In this document: in pieces, positions 1 through 10,125 of the stretch | How the letters are laid out: each line of letters begins with the position of its first letter | Numbering within the stretch: position 1 is the first letter of the stretch | Assembly (NCBI RefSeq): GCF_014133895.1 | Contig: NC_050728.1 | Span: 1 to 64,000 of the forward strand | Direction: 5' to 3' | Length of the DNA: 64,000 nt | Source of the DNA: Torulaspora globosa | Lineage: Eukaryota; Ascomycota; Saccharomycetes; Saccharomycetales; Saccharomycetaceae | Notes under the pieces: generated by a model | Told to the model about the DNA's origin: nothing | The model's input: only the letters and a program-made list of their open reading frames with translations | Database searches by the model: none | Made by a program: the position numbers and the translations under genes

Positions 1-480
1 CATCAATCACAATATCACGATCACACCCCATCTCAATCTATCAATCAGTCACCACAACCTTCCCTTCATCAATCAAACAATGATCACACAACCCCATCTT
101 CATCTTAAAAGATCAATCATTCAATCACATCCCTCTTCAATCAATCATCCCACCACATATCAAAATCAATCATTCCTCACATCTTTCATCTTAAACCTAA
201 AATCAATCAATAATTCACCACAACCTTTATCAATCAATCAAATATCCCACCACATCCACATCTTAAATCTAACAATCATTCTTCACATCTTCATCTTAAA
301 AAACAAACAATCATTTCTCACATCCACAAAAAATAAATCAATCATCTCACCCATCTTCATGAATCAATCATCATCCACATCTTAAATCAATCAATCATCC
401 ACAAACACTAGTCATCTTGAATCAATCATCATCACAAACACTAATCATCAATCATCATCATCAATCAATCATTCCAACAC
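1..480. repeat. G-poor subtelomeric low-complexity tract
   Basis: The plus strand is built almost only from A, C and T, with short recurring words such as atcaatca, cacatc and catctt; only a handful of G occur in the first hundred bases. This extreme strand asymmetry, at the outer end of a window that next runs into tandem repeats, suggests subtelomeric DNA. The open frames here are compositional artefacts. Confidence 0.7.
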
Positions 481-483
481 ATT

Positions 484-1180
484 TACCCCGGAACTCCTTG
501 TCCTGCATGACAACATTCCTCAAGACGTCTTATCATGCAGAGTCCACAGTAACATTAACCCGGACATTCCTCGTGACGTCATATCATGCAGGTCATTGCC
601 ACATTACCCCGGACATTCCTCCTGACGCCATCGCATGCAGGTCATTGCCACATTACCCCGGACATTCCTCGTGACGTCATATCATGCAGGTCATTGCCAC
701 ATTACCCCGGACATTCCTCCTGACGCCATCGCATGCAGGTCATTGCCACATTACCCCGGACATTCCTCGTGACGTCTTATCATGCAGAGTCCACGGCAAC
801 ATTAACCCGGACATTCCTCCTGACGCCATCGCATGCAGGTCATTGCCACATTACCCCGGACATTCCTCGTGACGTCATATCATGCAGGTCATTGCCACAT
901 TACCCCTGACATTCCTCGTGACGTCTTATCATGCAGAGTCCACGGCAACATTAACCCGGACATTCCTCCTGACGCCATCGCATGCAGGTCATTGCCACAT
1001 TACCCCGGACATTCCTCGTGACGTCATATCATGCAGGTCATTGCCACATTACCCCTGACATTCCTCATGACGTCTTATCATGCACAACCATGGCAACCTA
1101 CCCCGAACATTCCTCGCGACGTCATATCATGCAGAAGTTTGGCATGTTACCCCCGGACTTTCCTTATCATGCAGGGTCCT
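484..1180. repeat. ~50-bp minisatellite with 149-bp higher-order period
   Basis: Monomers of 49 to 51 bp follow one another, each with a core like acattcctcgtgacgtcatatc, then catgcag and a C-rich end such as attaccccgg. Three monomer types (two of 49 bp, one of 51 bp) alternate, so near-identical copies recur every 149 bp (for example frames starting at 684, 833 and 982). Some monomers contain the palindrome tgacgtca. Units decay toward both ends of the array. Open frames crossing the array are by-products of the repeat, not genes. Confidence 0.9.
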
Positions 1181-1620
1181 GTCGGACTTTGCCTTACCGG
1201 TCGTTATCGGCCGTTATCGCTCTCGGAGTTTTCGCACTTCGGCGATATCGGAATCCACCTCGGATATCGCTCCCCACGGAATACTGTCCCTGTTACCCCC
1301 GATTCGGGTCTTACGCTAAAATTTTGACGCGCTTTGGACACAGACCAGTGTTACATGACCACAACACAAAAGGTCTTGCGCAATCCGCTTTCTGCATTCA
1401 ACATTGCTTGGGTAAAGTATTTAATCACACCGGGATGTCTACCTCATCATATCACACGCTTATCACACCACAAAAGATCTTGTCAACCGTTGCTCGACGT
1501 TTCCTGGTTTAATTATACTTACTGTTGGTGAGTTGTCTCGTCTTAAGAGTGAGAATAAAAAACCTTTGTGTCGCCCGCGCCTCGCTGCGTCGGCTCCTTG
1601 AAAAAAAAAGACCCAAAAGA
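1181..1620. other. Unassigned subtelomeric spacer
   Basis: The minisatellite fades out here (gcagaagtttggc and gcagggtcctgtcgg are its last diverged units). No recognisable gene, RNA or element is visible; short frames on both strands show no protein-family features. Confidence 0.4.
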
Positions 1621-2012
1621 CTTTCTGCGACCCACGCAAAAAAAAAAATTGCGACGACGCGCGACGACGCGGGCAAGAAAAACTTATTCGACTTTTTCGG
1701 ATGTATGGGTTACGAGAATCTGGATGTATGGGTTTCAAGAACAGTCACACAGCCGGGATCTACTACCACCGATGGATTCTACGTGATCGGCTCTGTGTGC
1801 TACGGCTCTAAAACTTTCTGCGACCCACGCAAAAAACATTTTTCACCCTAGTTGCGACGACGCGCGACGACGCGCTCAAGAAAAACTTATTCCAGATTTG
1901 CGGGTGTATGGGTTTCATGAATCTGCATGTATGGGTTTTAAGAACAGTCACACAGCTGGACTTTGGTCGATCTACTACCACCCATGGATTCTGCGTGCTA
2001 TGATCGGCTCCA
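1621..2012. repeat. Direct repeat of about 193 bp, two copies
   Basis: Copy 1 starts at 1621 (ctttctgcgacccacgc) and copy 2 at 1814. Both carry gacgacgcgcgacgacgcg, gtatgggttt, agaacagtcacacagc and gatctactaccacc in the same order. The copies differ by small changes and short indels. Confidence 0.8.
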
Positions 2013-2476
2013 CTTGACCCCTGACAGGTACCATGTGCTATGATAGGCCCCTCTTGACCCTCTGCGTGCTATGACCGGCTCCTCTTGACGCTCTTTGATC
2101 GTTGTACCTCCCCGGGGGCCACTACATGCTCTTTGCCTCCCACTGACAGGTTCCATGCGCTATGATTGCTCCTCTGGACCACCCCCGGCTCACCTCCTCT
2201 TGTCTATCTGCTCCGCAACTGCACAAGTCAATCTTTGTTTTTGCTGGATTTTCTATTTGCTCGACTAAACTTGTATCTGCAAAATGCTGAGAAACCTAGG
2301 ACAAGATTTTGCAATAATCTGTCGTGAGAGATGCTATCTAGGTGTTACCCGGACTCTAGGCACGCCTGAAAATTTTCAACCGTCGAGGACGTTACTCATA
2401 GACGTCCAAGACAGTGGATAGCGGATGATGTACTAGGAGTGGGCTGCTGGTACGGGGCGTAATGTAGCTGTGATAG
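2013..2476. other. Short interspersed repeat and spacer
   Basis: Between about 1990 and 2180 the phrase gctatgatcggctcc (or a close variant) followed by cttgaccc recurs three or four times. The rest of the interval shows no gene or known element. Confidence 0.4.
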
Positions 2477-2705
2477 GCTCAAGTGTTTGGGAATAGGGTA
2501 GTTGGAGTGTGGATGGTGGTTTAAGTGTTTGGGAGTAAGGTTGTTGTAGTGTAAGGTCGGGGTAGTTTAAGTGTTTGGGAGTAAGGTTGTAGTGTGAGGT
2601 CGGGGTAGTTTAAGTGTTTGGGAGTAAGGTTGTTGTGGTGTTAGGTCGGGGTAGTTTAAGTGTTTGGGAGTAAGGTTGTTGTAGTGTAAGGTTGGGGTAG
2701 TAGAG
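2477..2705. repeat. 46-bp GT-rich tandem repeat
   Basis: Four good units share gtttaagtgtttgggagtaa, then ggttgttgtagtg and aggtcggggta; one of them lacks a few bases. A diverged unit precedes them. The plus strand is very poor in C, the mirror image of the G-poor tract at the window start, which recalls telomere-derived sequence. Confidence 0.85.
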
Positions 2706-2737
2706 TCGTTGGGTGTGGATAGTGGTCTGATATGATT

Positions 2738-3890
2738 CTTGGACTTGGTTATCTTGCGGATGGTAGACAGCTCATCCCAAGAGCAGTTCTCTTAACATTG
2801 TGCGGTGGATATGTCTCTTGCATGGTATCTTGCGAATGGCTCAGCCCGAGAGCAGTTCTCTTAACATTGTGCGGTGGATATGTCTCTTGCATGGTATCTT
2901 GCGGATGGTAGACAGCTGAGCCCAAGTGCAGTGGTCTCATCATTGCGCCGTGGATATGTCTCTTGCATGGTATCTTGCGGATGTAGACAGCTGAGCCCAA
3001 GTGCAGTGGTCTCATCATTGTGCCGTGGATATGTCTCTTGCATGGCATCTTGCGAATGGCTCAGCCCAAGAGCAGTTCTCTTAACATTGTGCCGTGGTAT
3101 GTCTCTTGCATGGCATCTTGCTAATGGCTCAGCCCAAGAGTAGTGGTCTCATCATTGTGTGGTGATTTCCTATGCTCTTATGATTCTTGAGGTTTGCGGG
3201 TTGTAGACTTCTTAGCCCAAGTGCAGTACTCCCTGCAGTGGTGGTTTCCCACGCTCTTGTATCATTTGAAGTGATGCTCTTTGATTCTTGTACTGAGGCA
3301 TCTTGCGAGTGGCCCAGCCCAAGAGCAGTGGTCTTAGCATTGTGCCGTGGCTATTTCTGTTCTTGCACTTGGGTATCTTGCGAATGGCCCAGCCCAAGTG
3401 CAGTACTCCCTGCAGTGGTGGTTTCCCACGCTCTTGTATGATGCTCTTTGATTCTTGGATATGGATATCTTGAGGATTTTAGACGGTTCAGGTCAAGTGA
3501 AGTGGTCTTATCACAGTGTGGTGGCTTTTTCTCCTCAAGTATGCGAATTGTAGACAGCCCAAGTGAAGTAGTCTTATCATTGCGCCTTATGAGTCTTGAA
3601 GTTTGCGGATTGCAGAAGGCCCAGCTCAAATGCAATGCTGTCGTGCCTTGGATATACGCCCTGGAGTGGTGATTTCCCATACTCCTGTATGATTCTTGCG
3701 AATGGCTCAGCCCAAGGGAAGTGGTGATTTCGCATGTTCTTGCATGGTACCTTGCGAATGGCCCTGCAGTAGTAGTTCTTAAACTCTCAAAGTGCCAAGC
3801 GCCCCTAGTGGTTTCCTTTGTATGATTCTTAAGCGTACCGACCTGCTCAAGTGCCAAGCGCAGTACTGCAAAGTGCCCCTCTCTTGCGAA
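2738..3890. repeat. 69-76-bp tandem repeats decaying into dispersed units
   Basis: Units read tatcttgcggatggtag or tatcttgcgaatggctcag, then cccaagagcag, a core such as ctcttaacattgtgc, and tatgtctcttgcatgg. They are clean from about 2745 to 3140 and become divergent and rearranged to about 3890. The overlapping frames on both strands (for example 2749-3048 and 3351-4040) are repeat translations, not genes. Confidence 0.85.
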
Positions 3891-4039
3891 ATCTGATTGA
3901 CTGTCGTTTACAACTGCGCCATTTGTTTTCGCGTCCTCGTCGTCGCGTCGCGCATAAAATTTTTCGCCATAAAATTTTTCGTCTCCTCGCCTCCATATAA
4001 AAGCACAGGTGTTTTTCTCCCACCCAGAGTAACAGCGCA

Positions 4040-4235
4040 AAGCCCAGGCAGTCCCCTAGGCCCTCTTGGCGCTATCTCTTGGGTCTTCTGGGCCTTAGTA
4101 AATCTCTTGCAGGGGTATAACCCCTCGTAGTCTCTTGCAGGGCCTCTGGCCCTACGTAAATCTCTTGCAGGGGTCTAGCCCCTCGTAGGGGGTCCTCTGG
4201 GCCTCTCGTAGTCTCTTGCAGGGCTTCTGGCCCGT
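4040..4235. repeat. Short tandem repeat around cttgcaggg
   Basis: The words aatctcttgcaggggt, agcccctcgtag and tctcttgcagggcctctggc recur about five times in alternating arrangement. No coding feature is supported. Confidence 0.7.
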
Positions 4236-4596
4236 CCCCAAGAACCACCTCTTCATTGCAATTGGCCATTCGCAATTCCCTGTTTGCCCGACGAAACATA
4301 TATTTGCCCGGTCCGCGCGCCCGCGCCAGCTTCAAAATCGTCGCCCGAGCCCGTGAATATAAACGCCCGTCAGAAATGCAAGCCCCCCGTTACCCGGACT
4401 TTAAATCGCAGTGCCCCTTTGCTTGTTGACCCTTCACAACAACATTTACATCTCGTCAAGACCTGGGTTGCTCCATTTCCTGGTGGATACCTATAATCAA
4501 ACAATTACTACTCTAAAAACTCATCCATCTCTATCTTTCACCGAACAAGCTCCTCGATAAACCCTTCCTCTCATCTTACGGATCTAAAAAAATAAA

Positions 4597-4760
4597 CACT
4601 CTCACAACTTCCACCTCATCCTTACTATCTCTCCTCAAACTAACTTCTTCATCAATCACTCGTCTCTTTCTTGTATTTTCCGATCTAAGAAGTAATCAAT
4701 CTCATTTCTCACCTCATCCTTACTTTCTCTCCTCCTCATCAATCACTCGTCTCTTTGCCA
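4597..4760. repeat. Imperfect ~98-bp direct repeat
   Basis: The string cacctcatccttact and, further on, tcatcaatcactcgtctcttt occur near 4612-4661 and again near 4710-4756 with similar pyrimidine-rich filler. No gene is visible in the surrounding 4236-5130. Confidence 0.6.
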
Positions 4761-5407
4761 CCATCCGTCTTCGTAGCTCATCCCTCCAGGGCTTTACTCG
4801 CTGTCACGTGGATGGTTTCCCAAAAAGGAAAAGCAACCTCATGTCGACAGGCCTTAAATGACAAGCAGAGGAAAAATGTTTGCATAACATTCGTACAGGC
4901 TTATCTTGTCATTGCCTCTCCCATATAGAAAAGTAGACTCCCAGCCATCTGGACAGGAGCTACAGGACTCTTATAGGCAGTATACTTTTATCGTCATATA
5001 CGGCACTTACCTCAGCAGATTTGGCCCCAAGTATTTGTTACTTGCGCCTCTGCCAGGCCAAATTCAACACTCCGCACTTGAATAACTGGTTGAGCACACT
5101 ACTTCTGTGACAACCGCCCTTTCCTCGACTCTTTGTTTCGTCCTCTAATTGCTCTATTTGCCCTGCCAAATATGTATTTGGTCCCAACCGTGGACCTGAG
5201 ACTAACAATGTTTCTGAAGTATCAAAAGAGACTGGCCCGAAATGTCACTACGAGAGCGGGACGTGCAGATAGAGCCGACAAGGCTTGCATGGCGGCTGCA
5301 ATCCTCTCTTGTCTCTGGGACCTGGAAGTCTAGGCAGCACAGCATAAAAGCGCACAAAAGTAAGCAATATATGGTCGATAACTGGTGGAGTAGAGTACAA
5401 AACCAAA

Positions 5408-6428
5408 CTATTCGTAGCGCTCTACAAGATGAGATAGCTTATTGCAAATGGCTCCGCACTTAAGAGTACTATTCTTCATGACTATTAGAGCTACTTCCAG
5501 CACCATGGCGGCACTCAAATATGATAAAACATTCTCAACGTCCGTTGGATCGTCTGGCCGCCCCACAGCTTGTAAAAAAATAAAAGCAGACTTGAGGAAT
5601 GAATACTCTGTAAAATTGACACTCACTTTTATTGATCCATCATCAAGTACACGAGTTCCTCGCTATATTTTGAATTTTTCCTTTGGTAACCATGCCCGAG
5701 GTTCTGCAATCCTTCCGGTGCTGCTGCAATTCGTGCACTTGTTCTGGAAAAAGTTTCAGGAGGTTAGCCACTTTCGTCATCTTTTCGTCTTGAGAGGGAA
5801 TATGGATGAGGCACCATTGAAGGTCTTCAAGTGTACTCCAAATTTCCGTTGAAGGAAGGTCCCTCTCTGAGCGGCGAACAGTGTCTGGCAATCTATTATA
5901 GAGCGCTAGAATTTTCTCAATGTACCAAAATTTTTCGCAAGTATTGCGTAAGAACGATAAGTTCTGTTTTCGTTCTTATGGATACGCTGACACTAATTGG
6001 ATAATTGCCGGGTCTTGATATAGTTCTAAGTGCTCGGAGCTTAGAATTTCATCGAAGAACTTGGCAACATCATTCCTTGTGTTCTGACCCCTCAAAACCT
6101 TCATCACACGGTTGTTGTTCGCGCTCACTTTACTTGCGCTATAAGGCATTTCTAGGACTTCGTCCTCCATGCCATTTGGGATCACATCACCTAGTGCTAT
6201 AACCTTTCTAATGTCCTCAGGTATAGTGGCAGCATCAGCATTCCCCTTCAGAAATCGGTGGCTTCGTAGTCGCTTCATAATAGTGTTTAGGACCACATAT
6301 GGTTCAGGCCAATTGATGTCGTTGCGAAGAACGTCAAAAGGATATTTCCTGAGCCTGAACTTGGCGACGTAGATGGCCAGCAGTGGGTATTCAGCAAAGG
6401 AATCAGGGACGTTCATCCATCGACGCAT
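5408..6428 (-). pseudogene. Decayed protein-coding gene, family not recognised
   Basis: Three consecutive minus-strand reading frames (5976-6428, 5643-5891 and 5408-5626) look protein-like rather than random and together suggest one interrupted gene. A stop lies just after residue 150 of the first piece, and stops or frame changes separate the other two. The first piece has a mixed hydrophobic and charged composition (KRLRSHRFLKGN, FFDEILSSEHLELYQDP). The second has EIWSTLEDLQW, and the last FLKSAFIFLQAVGRPDD. I do not recognise the family. A fungal transcription-factor regulatory domain is possible but unproven. The gene lies next to the Ty3 relic, which also reads on this strand. Confidence 0.3.
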
Positions 6429-6899
6429 TGAAATGATACATGATCTTCAGGGCTGTAAGCGACCCGATGTGGTAAGAGGAAGAAGCATTATGACAAATAA
6501 GCTAGAACCTCTTTGTTTGTTGGCTGGTCTTTTGGTCTAGTTGGTGATGCCCAAGCCGGAGTGCTTGTCAAAAGGCCTAAAGGAGGGCCTGTACGTATCC
6601 TGTTTGCCATTATAGTCTTCTCCTGACAAAAGTCTTATAGAAAGTTAGAGGCAAGGATTGTCGCGAAAGTCTTGAAAACAATTTCATTTCCTGTGCGAGA
6701 CTAAAGGTGACCTTCTCTCTACCATCCCTGGGAAACTCAAGCAGGTATTTGCGGAAAGCAGAATATTTGACAAAATCACCCGCAGTTGAGTTGAGAAAGG
6801 GACAAGACTGCAGGGCAGTACGAGAAAAGGCTTGACATTGTGCACGTCGATCCAGCTGTAATGTGGAATCCTTGACTGCCCAAGTTTCATTTCGGCGCT

Positions 6900-8345
6900 T
6901 TGCAGGATTCCTACGAAAAATTTACTCCCGCCGCCTAGTCTGCCACAACCAGGATCATTTTCAGGTTGTCCGGTCTATGACACAGGATTATTATTAAATG
7001 AACCTGACGGGTAATATATTGTAAATATGCCTATTTCATTTTAAATCTATATTGTAGGCGGTAGTCCATTGATATGTCAAGCCATCTTCCGTCCGCTACG
7101 GGTAGCGGGTTCAGCAAGCCGTGCTGGCGTGGCCTATGGGATTTGATCAACTGATATTGGACGTAAGGTTGTGTGGTGTACTGGTCAATCGAATGTTGTA
7201 ACTTTGGCCAGTAGCACATGGGGGCTATTTTCCCTAGTGTGACTCTAACGCCGAAGTGTCCACCGAACAAGGTGTGGTCGTGGTATAACTTCATGACTTC
7301 ATCTTGGTATTTCCTAGGAACAACAATACGATCTCGGTAGTAAATCAAACCATTGTTCGAGATTCAGGAAAGCCGGTAATTTTGTTTGGTGCATTCATCT
7401 CTGGAAGGCGCTTTTTGTCGCTTAACCTACTGAGGCCTCCCTTGGCTCCTAGATCTTTTTACTCGGCGGTTGTTGGAACCGGAGACTGTTGAGACGGTTG
7501 TGTCCTCGTCGCCTTGGTCAATGTCCGGTACGCGATCGGTTGTAATACAGGTCCGTATTACCAGATTAGCTTAATGGGTTAGAATGTGTATCTTGAGTAG
7601 CTTCTTGGCTAAGGTTATCAGGCGTGGAAATCAATCTATTATCTCTTTCAAGGTGGTCAGTTTGTGGAGCCGTACAATATTCTGTGTTGACGACTTGAGG
7701 CATCGGAAATAGTGAGCTATCGCCAACTTCTCAATAGTATGGCTTTTTGGGAATCTTATCCTAGTTCTTTTTGAACTGCTCGTTAAAATTGTTCGATTCC
7801 CAGCTTTTCTTGGGAAAACATAATGATGCTGTTGAGTATCCCACAAACGTCGGGCTCCTTCTAGAAGTGATTTGGAAATGCTTCCGTGAAGTCATCGAAT
7901 GACACATCCTGATAGTTTTCAGCCCATTCTGCGGCTGGACCGCTAAGGTGTTTCGTGAAATAAGCAACACGGGCGACTTCATTATGCCATTGCCATTGAC
8001 CAATCTGATGTCAGCTTTTTTATCAGGACAATACTATTGAATATTGCTTCTCCGTTGATGGCTTTTATGATTGGTTGGTTCCCTCGGTTCTCTTACTGTG
8101 TTCACGACTTCTAACCTTTGTTATACTTGGACATCCAGCTCAGCATGAGTTTGTATCAGTTCTAGATACAATATCTTCTCCCCTCTCGGGATCCCCTTGA
8201 GATTCATAGAGTTGTCGGAAGTTGGCAAGCACTGATTTGCGGATGTTGTCAGGGACCTTGGCGAATTACTTTTCGGAGTATTCAACAGTCATTGTCGGGT
8301 CTACGTCCCGCATACGGCATAAGTAGACATGATGCGTAGTGTCAA
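6900..8345 (-). mobile_element. Rearranged, decayed Ty3/gypsy relic
   Basis: Pieces match the fuller element at 18452-23921 but are broken and out of order. 7031-7348 encodes an integrase fragment with HRPRQHGLLNPLPVADGRW in common with that element. 7630-7990 matches its gag region. Near 7540 is an LTR-like end (ggttgtaatacaggtccgta). From about 8150 to 8345 the LTR start, purine tract and pol tail recur (ctagataca, then cctctcgggatccccttgag). No long frame survives, so it is a dead copy older than the element at 18452. Confidence 0.8.
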
Positions 8346-9348
8346 AAACGGGCACTGAGCCCAGTCTTGAGAAAAATCAACTACGTCTGCATTTCTAAAA
8401 AAAGAAAGCAACCTCTCAAGCGTTACTGCAAGACAAAGTTTTACTCTCTATATACGGCACTTGCCTCTATTACCTGGTAAATATGTTCTTCGCATGTTCT
8501 TCCCACAAACGGACCCCTAAAAAACCGGGCCGCGTGATGACAATACTTCGCACGCCAGCGGAAATACTCCGAAACTTTACCCGGGAATCATTCTTGGTCA
8601 CGCGATGCCATGCAGGGTCTTCCCCTAAATTAGCCGCCGAAGGGAGTTTGTCTTCTCGCTGATAACGTGTTGGGATCGGGAAAGTCATGGATTAGTTTGA
8701 GCGCTCCGCCAGATCGGACTTCATCGATCTCTATCTCCTATCTTATTTGTTATTGTTATCGCGATTTTGCCGCATATCCGGTGTAATATTTGTCAGCAGG
8801 ATTCGAATTCCCGCAAATCCCAATATTACCTCCCAGGTGTAACATCAACACATTTGCCGTCTTAAGAAGCCTACGCCGCTTTGCGTGGAGAATACACTGG
8901 TTCTGGACAGCCTGCTGTGCTAATTGATATCAATATTGACTTTATCACCAGTTCATCTGTCTTCCGTGAAATATCAAGTTTGTTAGCGAATCCGGTTAGG
9001 CATTTTTTCATAAAAATTCATTTTTGTTGATATCCTTTAGTTGAATATGCGCTTTATTTTTGAGAAACTATTGAATTTCAATGAATTGTATGTAGCTCTT
9101 TGTTGACGCCAAACTTCCAAAATGCTGCTGAGAATCTCAAGCTTAACAAAATGCCGTTAGATATCTAATGATTCTCGGCTCTAATGCAACTCACAAGAAC
9201 CGACTACGATTATTAGTAAGCAAAGAAGCTCAAGAGATCGCTTTGTGACAGATACCAAGTATAATAATGCTGAGAAAGATGCCCACATTATGGGAGTTTG
9301 CGCATCGTTAGTTCCTCCACCCTCCAAGGATTTCCTAGCTGTGTCTTG
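8346..9348. other. Gene-free spacer before the redox island
   Basis: No convincing frame or RNA is visible. A string near 8450 (tatacggcacttgcct) resembles one near 4997 (tatacggcacttacct), which hints at another old repeated element. The interval must also hold the promoter of the oxidoreductase that starts at 9349. Confidence 0.35.
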
Positions 9349-10125
9349 ATGAAAGTTTTGATTGTATTGGCACATCCTGAAAAAGCCTCTTTAACCAGTT
9401 CTCTGGCCATGTTGGCCAAAGAGACTTTCGAATCGCAAGGAGATGAAGTTAAGGTTAGTGATCTTTACGGTCTTGGTTGGAAGAGCAATGTCGATAAAGA
9501 AGATTTCCCCGGAAATAATTCGGACAGACTTTTTGTCTGCGACGCCTCCAAGAAAGCTACGCGATCAAATAGCCTAACCGAAGATGTCGTGGAAGAACAA
9601 AAAAAATTACTTTGGTGTGACACATTGTTTTTGGTGTTTCCGCTTTGGTGGTTCTCAATGCCTGCAATTCTCAAAGGCTGGGTGGAGAGAGTCTTCTCCT
9701 ACGGAGTAGGCTATGGAGTTGGCGTTCACGATAGTACCCATTGGGGTGATAGATATGGCGAAGGGACTTTTGCGGGGAAAAAAGCTATGGTTATAACTCT
9801 TGCTGGAGGCTGGGAGTCTCATTACAGCGCGAGGGGCATAAACGGTCCAATAGAAGACCTTTTGTTTCCTATAAACCATGGAATTTTGTATTATTCGGGA
9901 TTTGATGTTCTGCCACCACTTGTTGCATACCGTTCAGATTCGGTTGATGATAGTTCTTTCAAAAAGCTGTCTCTTAAGTTAAAAGAAAGGATTATTTCTC
10001 TTCAGGAAACGAAACCAATCGCATATAAGAGGCAAAATTATGGTGACTACACGATACCAGCTCTTGAACTTAAGGGCGACATCGGATGTGGATGTGGAGG
10101 TTTCAGTTTGCATATTAAAAACTGA
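9349..10125 (+). CDS. NAD(P)H quinone oxidoreductase, flavodoxin-like fold (PF02525 type)
   Basis: The 258-residue protein should reduce quinones or related electrophiles with NAD(P)H through a bound FMN or FAD, in the cytosol. The start at 9349 is chosen because MKVLIVLAHPEKASLTSS is the classic first strand and nucleotide-binding segment of this family; the frame is open 17 codons further upstream with no better start. The central block LFLVFPLWWFSMPAILKGWV is the second hallmark of the fold, near residues 92-111, followed by the Gly/Tyr-rich loop YGVGYGVGVHD. The tail has an unusual CGCGG cluster (residues 248-252). This family is common in bacteria and filamentous fungi and uncommon in Saccharomyces-type yeasts, so acquisition by transfer is possible. 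No operon logic applies; nearest neighbours are other oxidoreductases on the opposite strand. Confidence 0.85.
   Translation: MKVLIVLAHPEKASLTSSLAMLAKETFESQGDEVKVSDLYGLGWKSNVDKEDFPGNNSDRLFVCDASKKATRSNSLTEDVVEEQKKLLWCDTLFLVFPLWWFSMPAILKGWVERVFSYGVGYGVGVHDSTHWGDRYGEGTFAGKKAMVITLAGGWESHYSARGINGPIEDLLFPINHGILYYSGFDVLPPLVAYRSDSVDDSSFKKLSLKLKERIISLQETKPIAYKRQNYGDYTIPALELKGDIGCGCGGFSLHIKN

Noticed and set aside
80..1531. Chain of overlapping plus-strand frames up to 176 codons
   Set aside because: They translate low-complexity and tandem-repeat DNA; the same peptides recur with the repeat period.
2749..4040. Minus- and plus-strand frames up to 229 codons in the 69-76-bp repeat region
   Set aside because: Open frames arise on both strands from the repeat unit and show no protein-family feature.
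5408..6428. Y' helicase remnant
   Set aside because: Position would fit, but none of the helicase or Y' protein motifs is visible in the three frames.
8800..8825. B-box-like ggattcgaattcc
   Set aside because: A palindromic string without other tRNA arms.
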